DNA of 64,000 bases from JACMLD01 sp963705285 (GTDB taxonomy: Bacteria; Bacteroidota; Bacteroidia; Chitinophagales; Chitinophagaceae). Below are positions 33,044 through 41,018 of the stretch, in pieces. Made by a program: the position numbers and the translations under genes. Positions within the stretch are counted from its first letter, which is position 1. Every line of letters starts with the position of its first letter. The DNA lies in assembly GCA_963705285.1 (NCBI GenBank), contig OY970066.1, positions 4,402,001 through 4,466,000 on the forward strand. Direction: 5' to 3'. The notes under the pieces were generated by a model that saw only the letters and a program-made list of their open reading frames with translations, was not told the DNA's origin and searched no databases.

Positions 33044-35614
33044 TTATTGCTGTATACTTTCTGCGGCACCCTGTTCGCCTTTCATGTTTTTCCTTTTAAA
33101 TAACGACATATCAATTTTTCCAAAACGGTACGCAAAATTGAGGCGTATCATCTGCGGATCACGCAGGCGGTTGTACTGTTGTACAAAATATTCGCTATAG
33201 GAATACTGGTTAGAAACGCGCGTACGGAAAATATCATTGATGCTCAAAGTCACCGAGAGCGCCTTGCTCTTCAGGAAGGTTTTTTTAACAGCCAGGTCTA
33301 TTCCCCATGAAGCGCTGATATAACCCTGAGATGAACTCTGCGCCTGACCAAATGCCGGGCCTGCAAAGCCCTGGTTGGTATTAATGGGCAGGTTGGTTTT
33401 AGACTGATAGGTTGCCGTAAGCTGCATGGTAAAATCTTTAGGCAATTTGAAATTGCTGTTGAATTTTCCAAACCAGCTCCACAATGCCGGCTGCGAATTG
33501 CTATCGGTCTTTATCTGTGAATTATAGACATTGATGTTGGTAGAAATATCCCACCATTTGGTCAGGTAATTCTGCGCGGTAATTTCTGCACCAGCCGAGT
33601 AACTTGAATTGGCGTTGATGTAGGTATTGATAAGATCTTCATTGCCGGTAAGCGGGTTCAGTTCCTTATCAAGGAAACGGGTAATCAAATTATTGGTGCG
33701 TTTGTAATAGATTGATCCCAGCAGGGTGTTGTTACCGGTAAATGTTTTGAGGTAACTCATTTCAAGCGATTGCGTAAATTCTGGTACCAGCCCGGGATTG
33801 CCTTTGGTAATGTTTAACTTGTCTGTATAATCAATGAATGGTATCAGTTGAAAAAAGTTAGGCCGGTTGATCCTGCGGCTATAGCTAAGCTGCAACTGCT
33901 GGTTGTTTTTCAATTTCTGGGTAAGAAATACGGAAGGAAAAAGGCTGATGGGATAATTGTTTTTGAACTTTTCACCTGTATTGATCAGATCACCTGCGTA
34001 ATTAGAACTCTCTGCGCGTACACCCAGCTTGTAACTGAAATCTTTAATGGCAGAAGAGTAGGTGAGGTAACCGGCATATACATTGTCTGTATTTTTATAA
34101 TTGCTGGTGGCAGAGGGCAATAAAATATAGTTGGCGCCGTCATACACATAGGTGTTGTTGTTATTGGTACGGCTGCGCAATGCTGCCCGCACGCCTGCCT
34201 CTACTTTGGTTTTGGTACCAAATGGTTTGGTATAATCGGTTTGTATGACCAGGTTCTTATCAAATCCATCGCCCAATACTTTCTGCAATTCTGAACTGGT
34301 AATGTTACCTGCATTGTTATAATAGTTGGTAGCATAATCAGACAGGTTCTTGTTTTTACCGCTGAAATAATTCAGGTCTGCCGTCAGTTCTTCACCTTCT
34401 TTTGCAAACAAGTGTTTCATCCCAAGCGCAAATCCCTGGCCGTTAAACTCACGGTGGCCGGTAGAAAGGCGATCACTGTTGGCAGAAATTTTTCCTGAGT
34501 TGAATAGACTGTCGGTTGATATTTTAATTGTCTCATACGGGTTAAATTCTCCATGAACTTTAAACCCGGTTAATGACAGCGTGGTTTTATTGGTAATGAA
34601 ATAATCCATACCCAGTTTACCGAAGATAAAACCGCCATTGGTTTTATTGGCATTAAGCTGGTTAATGGTTGTCTGCGGAGTATCCTGCAGATTAAGGCGG
34701 TCTGTAGTACCATTGGTGCGGCCTTTCATCTGGTTGGCCATTAAACTGGCAGACAGGTTTACTTTACCCTGGCGTACATTAAAATCGCCGCCACCATTCA
34801 GCGCGCCACGTTTGTCTACACCTGCACGCACGTTTCCGTTGTAGCCTGTTTTGCGGTTTTTCTTGAGTACGATATTCAGTATACCGGCACCTCCACCAGA
34901 GGCATCGTATTTAGCTGATGGGTTGGTGATCACTTCAACGCTTTCAATGGCGTCTGCGGGTATCTGGTCGAGCGTAAGGGTAGTGGGCCTGCCGTCTACA
35001 TACAATTGCGGCGCGGCATTACGAAGGCTTACATTACCATCTATGTCTACGTTTACAGAAGGTACATTCTTCATCACATCCAGCGCGGTACCGCCGGCAC
35101 TCACAATATTTTTTTCTACGTTGAATATTTTCTTATCAGCATCCAGTCTTACCAATGGCTTATTGGCAGTTACGGTTACGTTGGCCAATTGCGCAATAGC
35201 GGTGTTTAGTTTTATCTTACCCAGGTCTTTTTCAAACGAGGGAGCACCGCCTGCGGCAGGTTTAAAAGAAATCACCTGATCATTGGCTTCATACCCGCTA
35301 ATCGAAATTTTTAATTTCAGTGGTGCTGCTATGGGTAACTCTTCAAAATTGAATTCGCCATTGTTTTTGGTGGTGGCACCTTTCAACAAAACGTCTTTTG
35401 TTTTTTTGGTAGTGGCATCGGTGCGGCTTTGTAATAATACCACCGATACATCGCTCAGGGGCTTGCCCGCACTGTCGGTTACTTTTCCATACACATGGCC
35501 GATATTAGGTGCACCCTGGGCACCTGCGGGCCTTTGGGCGCCACCTGCAGGCATTTGTGCAAACAGGCTGGTAAAAGAAAACAATAGGATAAGGATGGTT
35601 GCTGACTTCTTCAT
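33044..35614 (-). CDS. Outer membrane beta-barrel protein with carboxypeptidase-like and plug domains
   Basis: The 856-residue protein has a signal peptide ending in FTSLFA, a Gly/Pro/Ala-rich linker (GGAQRPAGAQGAPN), a carboxypeptidase-regulatory-like domain (HVYGKVTDSAGKPLSDVSVV), a TonB plug domain (LDVMKNVPSVNVDIDGNVSL... VEVITNPSAKYDASGGGAGI) and a C-terminal barrel. This is the 'outer membrane beta-barrel family' design without a SusD partner; the substrate is unknown. Upstream lies a -7 element (35634-35641) and a 17-bp motif shared with the histidine kinase gene. It belongs to a cluster with a LolA-like protein and the LytTR/LytS pair on the same strand. Confidence 0.88.
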   Translation of the reverse strand: MKKSATILILLFSFTSLFAQMPAGGAQRPAGAQGAPNIGHVYGKVTDSAGKPLSDVSVVLLQSRTDATTKKTKDVLLKGATTKNNGEFNFEELPIAAPLKLKISISGYEANDQVISFKPAAGGAPSFEKDLGKIKLNTAIAQLANVTVTANKPLVRLDADKKIFNVEKNIVSAGGTALDVMKNVPSVNVDIDGNVSLRNAAPQLYVDGRPTTLTLDQIPADAIESVEVITNPSAKYDASGGGAGILNIVLKKNRKTGYNGNVRAGVDKRGALNGGGDFNVRQGKVNLSASLMANQMKGRTNGTTDRLNLQDTPQTTINQLNANKTNGGFIFGKLGMDYFITNKTTLSLTGFKVHGEFNPYETIKISTDSLFNSGKISANSDRLSTGHREFNGQGFALGMKHLFAKEGEELTADLNYFSGKNKNLSDYATNYYNNAGNITSSELQKVLGDGFDKNLVIQTDYTKPFGTKTKVEAGVRAALRSRTNNNNTYVYDGANYILLPSATSNYKNTDNVYAGYLTYSSAIKDFSYKLGVRAESSNYAGDLINTGEKFKNNYPISLFPSVFLTQKLKNNQQLQLSYSRRINRPNFFQLIPFIDYTDKLNITKGNPGLVPEFTQSLEMSYLKTFTGNNTLLGSIYYKRTNNLITRFLDKELNPLTGNEDLINTYINANSSYSAGAEITAQNYLTKWWDISTNINVYNSQIKTDSNSQPALWSWFGKFNSNFKLPKDFTMQLTATYQSKTNLPINTNQGFAGPAFGQAQSSSQGYISASWGIDLAVKKTFLKSKALSVTLSINDIFRTRVSNQYSYSEYFVQQYNRLRDPQMIRLNFAYRFGKIDMSLFKRKNMKGEQGAAESIQQ

Positions 35615-35633
35615 AATGTTGTTTTTGATGGCA

Positions 35634-35700
35634 CAAAATTACTTCCCGGCTTTTTGGTAAACGGCCCAAATGAGACAACACCAGGAAATGTTGCGACGAA
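35634..35700 (-). promoter_or_regulatory. Promoter and candidate LytTR-regulator site of the barrel gene
   Basis: The element TAATTTTG (minus strand of 35634-35641) is an exact -7 match. Further upstream are GAGACAA (35672-35678, plus-strand reading) and GGAAATGTTGCGACGAA (35684-35700). The latter is identical over 17 bases to 38529-38545 upstream of the histidine kinase gene. No good -33 box lies at normal spacing, which is compatible with activator dependence. Confidence 0.5.
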
Positions 35701-35723
35701 AAGCAAAAACACCCATAAAACAA

Positions 35724-35753
35724 CAGTGCCACGGGTAAGAAACCGTGGCACTG
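35724..35753 (-). terminator. Strong hairpin after the LolA-like gene
   Basis: CAGTGCCACGG and CCGTGGCACTG form an 11-bp perfect stem with an eight-base loop. In the leftward direction it is followed by TTGTTTTAT, a weak T tract. It lies about 30 bases beyond the stop of the gene at 35785. Confidence 0.7.
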
Positions 35754-35784
35754 ATGCTATAAAGAAGTCTAATACCGGTAATGG

Positions 35785-36489
35785 CTACTTGCCGGGCATA
35801 TTAAATATGGCAGGGTCTACTGGTTTATTGAGTTCCACTTTTTTGACAGTGGTAGAAAGAGAAAATTGCCCCAGATCGGTATCAATAGCGTAAGGTATCG
35901 CGTATCCGTCTGTTTTTTTGTAGTCAGACAATTTGATGGTGATATCTACTTCCTGGCCCATCATATTTCCTTTCTTCAAAATTTTGGTTACATACCAGGT
36001 AGAAGGATCGATAAAATAAGTGGTCGCTATCTTGTCTTTATTCACCAGCAGCAGTTTATAACCATCGCTTTCCTTGCCCTGCAGGGTAAGCGTGCTGCCT
36101 TTTGCGGCATAATCCAACAACGCGCCGCCCACATCCATCTGTTCCCTGCCTGCCTTGTATGCGTCATCCGGCATGGCTTCGGCACTGCCCCCACTCATGG
36201 GGTTTATGGCCCATCCGCCTTTTTCGCTAAAGCATTGAATCATTTTCTGACCATTGAAGTCGGTTTCGGTTTTGTACCCTTTTCCGTTTAATACCGTAAC
36301 AACGGTTGGGCTTTCATTGCCCATCATTTGCAGGCTTCCTTCCAGGTATACAGAATTAATCTGCTTGATCTTATCTTTTCCGCCAATGGCATCTATATAC
36401 TTGGCAACAATTTCATCGGCGGTTTGCGCATGTACGGCAAGCGTACATAAAAATGCAGGTAACAAAAGAAGTGCGATTGCTTTTTTCAT
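35785..36489 (-). CDS. Secreted LolA/LolB-fold-like protein
   Basis: The 234-residue protein has a signal peptide ending in LAVHAQ. It follows the outline of outer-membrane lipoprotein-sorting proteins: TADEIVAKYIDAIGGKDKIK, a beta-rich centre (NGKGYKTETDFNGQKMIQ) and YFIDPSTWYVTKILKKGNMM. Bacteroidota have many LolA-like periplasmic proteins of unknown role next to outer membrane proteins, as here. The gene lies between the barrel gene and the LytTR regulator gene, all on one strand, but a strong hairpin separates it from the barrel gene. Confidence 0.65.
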   Translation of the reverse strand: MKKAIALLLLPAFLCTLAVHAQTADEIVAKYIDAIGGKDKIKQINSVYLEGSLQMMGNESPTVVTVLNGKGYKTETDFNGQKMIQCFSEKGGWAINPMSGGSAEAMPDDAYKAGREQMDVGGALLDYAAKGSTLTLQGKESDGYKLLLVNKDKIATTYFIDPSTWYVTKILKKGNMMGQEVDITIKLSDYKKTDGYAIPYAIDTDLGQFSLSTTVKKVELNKPVDPAIFNMPGK

Positions 36490-36543
36490 TGTTTGATTTG
36501 TTTGAAGAACGAATATAATACTAATTAGAAATGCTGCCTGTAA

Positions 36544-37260
36544 TTACTGGCCGCTTTTACCGGTCAGCTGGCTCATGGTATCGCGGTAATTATCACTTAC
36601 TGGTAATTCTGCGGCATCAATAAACACGCTGTTTTTTCTAATGGCCGTAATGTGTTTGATGGATACAATGTATGATTTATGAATGCGTATAAAAGTGGCT
36701 GCGGGCAGTTCATCTTCTAACGATTTCATGCTCATGCGGGTGATAATAGCTTTGCTGGTGCTTTTAAGGTGTATTTTCATATAATCTTTCAATCCTTCTA
36801 TATAAGTGATATCATCAAACACTACTTTCAGTTGGCTGTAATCTACATTCACAAAAAAGTAACCTGGCAACTGGGCGGCAGTTGCCTGCGCGGGTTTTGC
36901 TCTTAGCTGGTAAAGTTCATTGGCTTTATTGCAGGCTTTAATAAAACGCTGCAACGGCACCGGCTTTACGAGATAGTCAACCACATCCAGTTCAAAGCCT
37001 TCCAAGGCATATTTTTCATAAGCAGTTACCAGTATAAACATGGGCTTTTCTCGCAGGGTCTGAATAAACTGCAAACCGGTAAGCCCCGGCATTTGTATAT
37101 CCAGGAACACCAGGTCAATGGGTTGTTGCTGCAAGATTTTCATCGCATCCATGGCATTGTCGCAAGCAGCCACCAGCTGCAGGTAAGGCACTTTGCTGAT
37201 ATTATCTTCCAGTAATTCCAGCGCCAGGGGCTCATCGTCTATTGCGAGGCAGTGTATCAT
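36544..37260 (-). CDS. LytTR family response regulator
   Basis: The 238-residue protein has an N-terminal receiver domain with the acidic pocket IDDE (residues 7-10), phosphoacceptor Asp in VFLDIQMPG (near 53) and Lys in YLVKPVPL (near 100). Its C-terminal LytTR DNA-binding domain (about 130-238) contains DDITYIEGLKDYMKIHLKST and FIRIHKSYIVSIKHITAI. Such regulators pair with LytS/YehU-type kinases, and the kinase gene lies directly upstream at 37446-38486. Targets are inferred to be nearby. Confidence 0.93.
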   Translation of the reverse strand: MIHCLAIDDEPLALELLEDNISKVPYLQLVAACDNAMDAMKILQQQPIDLVFLDIQMPGLTGLQFIQTLREKPMFILVTAYEKYALEGFELDVVDYLVKPVPLQRFIKACNKANELYQLRAKPAQATAAQLPGYFFVNVDYSQLKVVFDDITYIEGLKDYMKIHLKSTSKAIITRMSMKSLEDELPAATFIRIHKSYIVSIKHITAIRKNSVFIDAAELPVSDNYRDTMSQLTGKSGQ

Positions 37261-37261
37261 A

Positions 37262-37441
37262 TAACAGGAATTAGGAATTGGGAATTAGGAATTAGGAATT
37301 GGGTTGATACAGATTCGATTGCTGCGCTAAGTCGTGATATAATATTTCTTGAGTTATCACTTCTGTGAAGCGGGAATGGGTATAAAACGGAATTGATTGC
37401 TGCGCGAAGGCCTAATTCCAAATTCCTAATTCCCAATTCCA
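37262..37441. repeat. GGAATTAG-type repeats arranged as opposed arms
   Basis: The left arm is GGAATTAGGAATTGGGAATT and further copies (37264-37303). A spacer contains GATTGCTGCGC twice. The right arm (37411-37441) reads CCTAATTCCAAATTCCTAAT. The arms are complementary, giving a long imperfect hairpin in the 185-base gap between the kinase and the regulator. The arrangement is the same as at 7217-7383. Confidence 0.8.
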
Positions 37442-37445
37442 GCAC

Positions 37446-38486
37446 TCAGCTCAGTTGAATCTTCAGCGCTGCCACAAACCAGTTATCATTAGTGGTAATT
37501 TCCAGCTGGTGGTTTTTGCCGTATAGTAAATTTAGTCTCCTTTTTACATTGGCGAGACCTATGCCCGATGTTTTATCTTTTATTTCTGCGGAGGCGGGGT
37601 TGTACTTGTTGCTCACGGTAAAATGCAGTACATTTTTTTCGGCTTCCAGGTCTATATCAATCTGGGCATCTTCTATCATACCGGTACCATGCTTAAAGGC
37701 ATTTTCCACAAAAGGAATGAGCAGCATGGGTTCTATCTGGTAGTGATCATCCATGGTATGCATGTGGACTTTTACCTGTACCTTTTTGCCAAAACGCTGT
37801 TGTTGCAAATCGATATAACTCTGCAGGTAATCCATTTCTTTTTCAATTGATACCTTTTCTTCGTCGGCTTCATACAGCATATACCGCATGAGCGAAGACA
37901 GTTTAATCAGCGATGGTTCCAACAGGTCTGATTGCTTCCTTGCCAGGGACACCATATTATTGAGCACATTGAACATGAAATGGGGGCTCACCTGCGAACG
38001 CAACAAGGATAATTCAGTTTTCAACACCTCGTTTTGTTTCTCCTGTTCGCGTTTATCGCTGTCTACTTTATCTTTTATGAGCTGGTAAGCCGTGCTCATG
38101 CCAAATATAAAAAGGTAGATCAGAAAATTGAAAAAGGCCGTGCGGCTATTGTATCTCTCCGGTTTAAAAAAAATGGTTACCAATGCATACACCTCTACCA
38201 ATACCACGGCAAAAGTTACGATATGCGCCACCGTAAACTGCCAGTATTTCTTTTTGTAAATGAAACGGGGTATCAGCACAAAGGCATTGAAATAGAACAG
38301 GAGTATCCACGAACCATTCATGATCAGCGAAAAGTAAAAACCGGTATCGTTGCCATGCGATTCACGGGTGGAAGGCTTCTCATTTTCTGGTGTACGCAGC
38401 AGGTAAGGCAGGGCAAAAACCAATAGCCACGCTGCTACATGCAATGATACCGTCACCCATTTTTTTGAATACCACGCCGCTTTCAT
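37446..38486 (-). CDS. LytS/YehU-type sensor histidine kinase
   Basis: The 346-residue protein begins with four predicted membrane helices (about 12-135; for example VSLHVAAWLLVFALPYLL). A short coiled coil (VDSDKREQEKQNEVLK) leads to the His_kinase domain (PF06580 type) with the phosphoacceptor His in LRSQVSPHFMFNVLNNMV. The ATPase part has FVENAFKHG and SGIGLANVKRRLNLLYG. It probably senses a membrane or extracellular signal and phosphorylates the LytTR regulator encoded downstream. A 17-bp motif shared with the barrel gene lies 43 bases upstream, which suggests autoregulation. Confidence 0.9.
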   Translation of the reverse strand: MKAAWYSKKWVTVSLHVAAWLLVFALPYLLRTPENEKPSTRESHGNDTGFYFSLIMNGSWILLFYFNAFVLIPRFIYKKKYWQFTVAHIVTFAVVLVEVYALVTIFFKPERYNSRTAFFNFLIYLFIFGMSTAYQLIKDKVDSDKREQEKQNEVLKTELSLLRSQVSPHFMFNVLNNMVSLARKQSDLLEPSLIKLSSLMRYMLYEADEEKVSIEKEMDYLQSYIDLQQQRFGKKVQVKVHMHTMDDHYQIEPMLLIPFVENAFKHGTGMIEDAQIDIDLEAEKNVLHFTVSNKYNPASAEIKDKTSGIGLANVKRRLNLLYGKNHQLEITTNDNWFVAALKIQLS

Positions 38487-38498
38487 GCCGCCAAATTA

Positions 38499-38570
38499 GA
38501 AAGATATAATGGTAAAAGTGCCGGTTTTGGAAATGTTGCGACGAAGCGGCAGTTTTCTGCTACGAGACAA
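38499..38570 (-). promoter_or_regulatory. Promoter and candidate LytTR-regulator site of the kinase gene
   Basis: Read leftward, TATCTTTC at 38499-38506 is a near-consensus -7 element. GGAAATGTTGCGACGAA (38529-38545) is identical to 35684-35700, and GAGACAA (38564-38570) also recurs there, although the order of the two words is exchanged relative to the gene. Confidence 0.5.
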
Positions 38571-38735
38571 TATTTTAAATGTTGAATTTTAAATTTTAAA
38601 TGGCCGGCGACCAGCGGCAAGAACGCTTAACCGTCTACTATCTTCAATGGAGCATATTCTGATGGTGCAAAATTAAAATGGGGAATCTGGGCTTCGCCAA
38701 ACCATTTAAAATACAAAATATAAAATTCAAAATAA
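38571..38735. repeat. Opposed ATTTTAAAT-type repeats
   Basis: TTTTAAATGTTGAATTTTAA at 38572-38600 faces the roughly complementary CCATTTAAAATACAAAAT at 38701-38732. Between them is about 100 bases of ordinary sequence. It is another example of the opposed-arm repeat style seen elsewhere in the window. No gene is present. Confidence 0.6.
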
Positions 38736-39596
38736 TCATTTCGGCGGTTCATACCGCAGCTTTACCGTGGCGCTTTTTTCTTCGCTGGACGCCAATCGTA
38801 CTTCATACTTTTTTGTGCCGGCAGTAATGACCAGCAGGGCCGTATTGGGAGAGATGGTGCCCAGGTTATCGGCATACATCACCAGTTCATAATCCGTGTT
38901 GGGGTAGGCATTCATAGCAATCGTCAGCGGGTGCGCGGTCAGCATTTTTCGGTACATCAATAATTTACCGTTCATGAGCACGGTAATGGTATCATTGTCT
39001 ATTTCGGCATTGTCATAAAAATCCAGTTTTATCTCACTGGCCGGTACCACCAATGTTTTTACCAGCTCTTTGCTGCGTGGTTGCAGTACCAGTTTTTTTT
39101 GAAGTTCTTTTAGTTCAGCGCTTTGTTCTACATCTACTGCAAAATCAGATTTGGCCGCACGTTTCAACATGATTTTATAAGAGGGACAATTATCGTTATC
39201 ACCAAATTTGCGGCCCTTGCATTCGCCCACCAGTATTTCATCGTTGCCCTGTTTGCTCCAGCTAAGATCATACGTCTTTACACAGGGTACGCAATTCTCG
39301 GGAATATGATTTTCAAGCAATGTATTTTCAATGATCACCAGTCGCTTGGTAGTGCTGTTATAACGGCCAATAAAATCTAGTTTTACATAACGGCTGGTAT
39401 CCTGGTAATCGAAGGCTTTACCGCTGAGTGTATTGGCCGTAGGTATAAAATTGATTTGCAGTTCAATGGTATATTCCGGAAAGCAGCCACCGGGCGCCTG
39501 TACCAGCTTACCACGCCAGATACCATTTAAATCTTGTGAATGCCCTGTACAGGCAACCAGCAGCAACAGCAGAAACAAGGGAAGGCGCATCGGCAT
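38736..39596 (-). CDS. Exported protein, paralogue of the 39655-40809 gene product
   Basis: The 286-residue protein has an N-terminal signal with a possible lipobox (LLLLLVACTGHSQ). An N-domain begins DLNGIWRGKLVQAPGGCFPE and has several Cys (GNCVPCVKTYD is approximate to residues 95-108). The C-domain (about 195-280) contains DFYDNAEIDNDTITVLMNGK and MYADNLGTISPNTALLVI. The same C-domain is in the neighbouring gene. It is probably a secreted or lipid-anchored protein of unknown function. Confidence 0.6.
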   Translation of the reverse strand: MPMRLPLFLLLLLVACTGHSQDLNGIWRGKLVQAPGGCFPEYTIELQINFIPTANTLSGKAFDYQDTSRYVKLDFIGRYNSTTKRLVIIENTLLENHIPENCVPCVKTYDLSWSKQGNDEILVGECKGRKFGDNDNCPSYKIMLKRAAKSDFAVDVEQSAELKELQKKLVLQPRSKELVKTLVVPASEIKLDFYDNAEIDNDTITVLMNGKLLMYRKMLTAHPLTIAMNAYPNTDYELVMYADNLGTISPNTALLVITAGTKKYEVRLASSEEKSATVKLRYEPPK

Positions 39597-39654
39597 AAAT
39601 AAAAAACAAATTATTATTTAGCTGCCAAAGCGGAAGACTAAATAGGATGAACGG

Positions 39655-40809
39655 TCAGCGAACAACCGGTTTCTCGTACTTGAAAATTACTACGGCATTC
39701 TTTTGCTCGGTAGAGGTAATGCGCACTTCATATTGTTTATCGCCGGCTTTTACCATCATCAGCGAAGTGTTGGGCGGAATATCGCCCAGGTTATCGGCCA
39801 CCATTATCAGTTCATGGTAATCGGTTTCTTCATCCATTTTTAATTTTAGGGTAATGGGTTGTGTGGTCAGCATCTGATGAGAGACAACCAGTTTCTTATC
39901 GAGGTACACAGACACGGTATCATGGTCGATGGTGCCATTATCATAAATACTGATGGTAATATCGGTCGATTTTACGTTGATTGTTTGCACCACTTCATTC
40001 TCGCGGTTTTTTAAAACCAGCGGTATGAAAGCTGGCTCTTTCATTTTTATGGCAGGTTCCTTTTTCTCGGGCACTATTTCAGGCGCCAGTGGCACTGCTT
40101 TGATGTCTTTTGTTTTTGCAATGGTTTTGGAAGAAGGGGGTAATGTTTTTTTAGCCGCATTGTTTTTAGCAACACCGGTATTTGCCGGGTTTTTAACCGG
40201 CGGTTTAACAGGCGTAGTTATTTTTTTTGCGCTGGCAATGGGGGGCAATTTGTTTTTGATGCGTTGCGCAGTATCCGGCGCGGTGGTTTTGTTGGCAAGC
40301 GCTGCTTTCTTTTCTTTCTCGCGTTTGGCCAGAAAAGGTTCTTTGTAAAAATCAGACGTTACCACACGGCGCAGGTACACCGTGCCCCTGCCGCAAAAAG
40401 AGGAATCAGACTCGCGGTAGCTGCTGTATTTACCTTCCAGAAATTCTTCTTCACCGTTTTTGGTGTATTGCAAAAAACAGATCATCCAGCAGGCATAACT
40501 GGTAGAAGCCATTTTCAACTCCAGCAATTTCAGTTCCTGCAGCATTACCTTACCTGTTTTGGCGTTGATGGTGCCGCTGGAGGACGCCTTGCCATAGAAT
40601 TCGGTGCGTTTATAAGAATAGGTTACGCCGTTGAAGTTTTTTCCCTGCTGATCCAGCTGTACTTCGTATTTGTACCGGTCTTGCAGATTGAAAAGATCCG
40701 TCATTTTGTTATCTGCTGATACAAAACTGCCCCTCCAGATGCCGGTAAGATCCTGCGAAAAAACAGGTACCGACAATACAAAAACAACCAGCGTAAAAAT
40801 AATTCTCAT
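39655..40809 (-). CDS. Exported protein, larger paralogue with a basic Pro/Ala/Lys linker
   Basis: The 384-residue protein has a signal peptide (FTLVVFVLSVPVFSQ), the same N-domain opening (DLTGIWRGSFVSADNK) and the same C-domain (SIYDNGTIDHDTVSVYLDKK... MVADNLGDIPPNTSLMMV) as the 38736-39596 product. Between them it has a roughly 90-residue Lys/Pro/Ala-rich linker (about 175-265), which could span peptidoglycan or act as a flexible spacer. The two genes are 58 bases apart in the same direction, probably a tandem duplication. Function is unknown. Confidence 0.65.
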   Translation of the reverse strand: MRIIFTLVVFVLSVPVFSQDLTGIWRGSFVSADNKMTDLFNLQDRYKYEVQLDQQGKNFNGVTYSYKRTEFYGKASSSGTINAKTGKVMLQELKLLELKMASTSYACWMICFLQYTKNGEEEFLEGKYSSYRESDSSFCGRGTVYLRRVVTSDFYKEPFLAKREKEKKAALANKTTAPDTAQRIKNKLPPIASAKKITTPVKPPVKNPANTGVAKNNAAKKTLPPSSKTIAKTKDIKAVPLAPEIVPEKKEPAIKMKEPAFIPLVLKNRENEVVQTINVKSTDITISIYDNGTIDHDTVSVYLDKKLVVSHQMLTTQPITLKLKMDEETDYHELIMVADNLGDIPPNTSLMMVKAGDKQYEVRITSTEQKNAVVIFKYEKPVVR

Positions 40810-40891
40810 GGCTCCAAATTACAATTTCATTACTCAAAAAAATCATTGCAATTTCACTGAAAACAAAAGTTTTATCTGCCAAGACTTCGTT

Positions 40892-40899
40892 AAATTTGC
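40892..40899 (+). promoter_or_regulatory. Candidate thrS promoter -7 element
   Basis: The sequence TAAATTTG matches TAnnTTTG exactly. It is 119 bases before the thrS ATG, which predicts a leader of about 110 bases. Confidence 0.55.
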
Positions 40900-40913
40900 G
40901 GTTCTAAAAAAAG

Positions 40914-41004
40914 GTTTCACGCGGTGCGCGCAAGGGAGCGGCGAACGCAATTTTTTATCATTGATGCTGCGTCCAAAGCCTCGCATGGTCGCCACGTGAA
41001 GCCA
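40914..41004 (+). promoter_or_regulatory. Possible structured leader of thrS
   Basis: GGTTTCACG (40914-40922) can pair with CGTGAAGCC (40996-41004), one G-U pair. Just inside, GGCGA (40941-40945) pairs with TCGCC (40990-40994), and ACGCA (40946-40950) with TGCGT (40969-40973). The outer stem ends 14 bases before the ATG. In E. coli the thrS leader is a tRNA-like operator bound by ThrRS; a similar role here is only a guess. Confidence 0.4.
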
Positions 41005-41018
41005 TCAATACACTACAG

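Noticed and set aside
33044..35614. SusC/SusD polysaccharide utilisation locus
   Set aside because: The barrel has the CarboxypepD_reg and plug arrangement but no SusD gene or glycan enzymes are adjacent.
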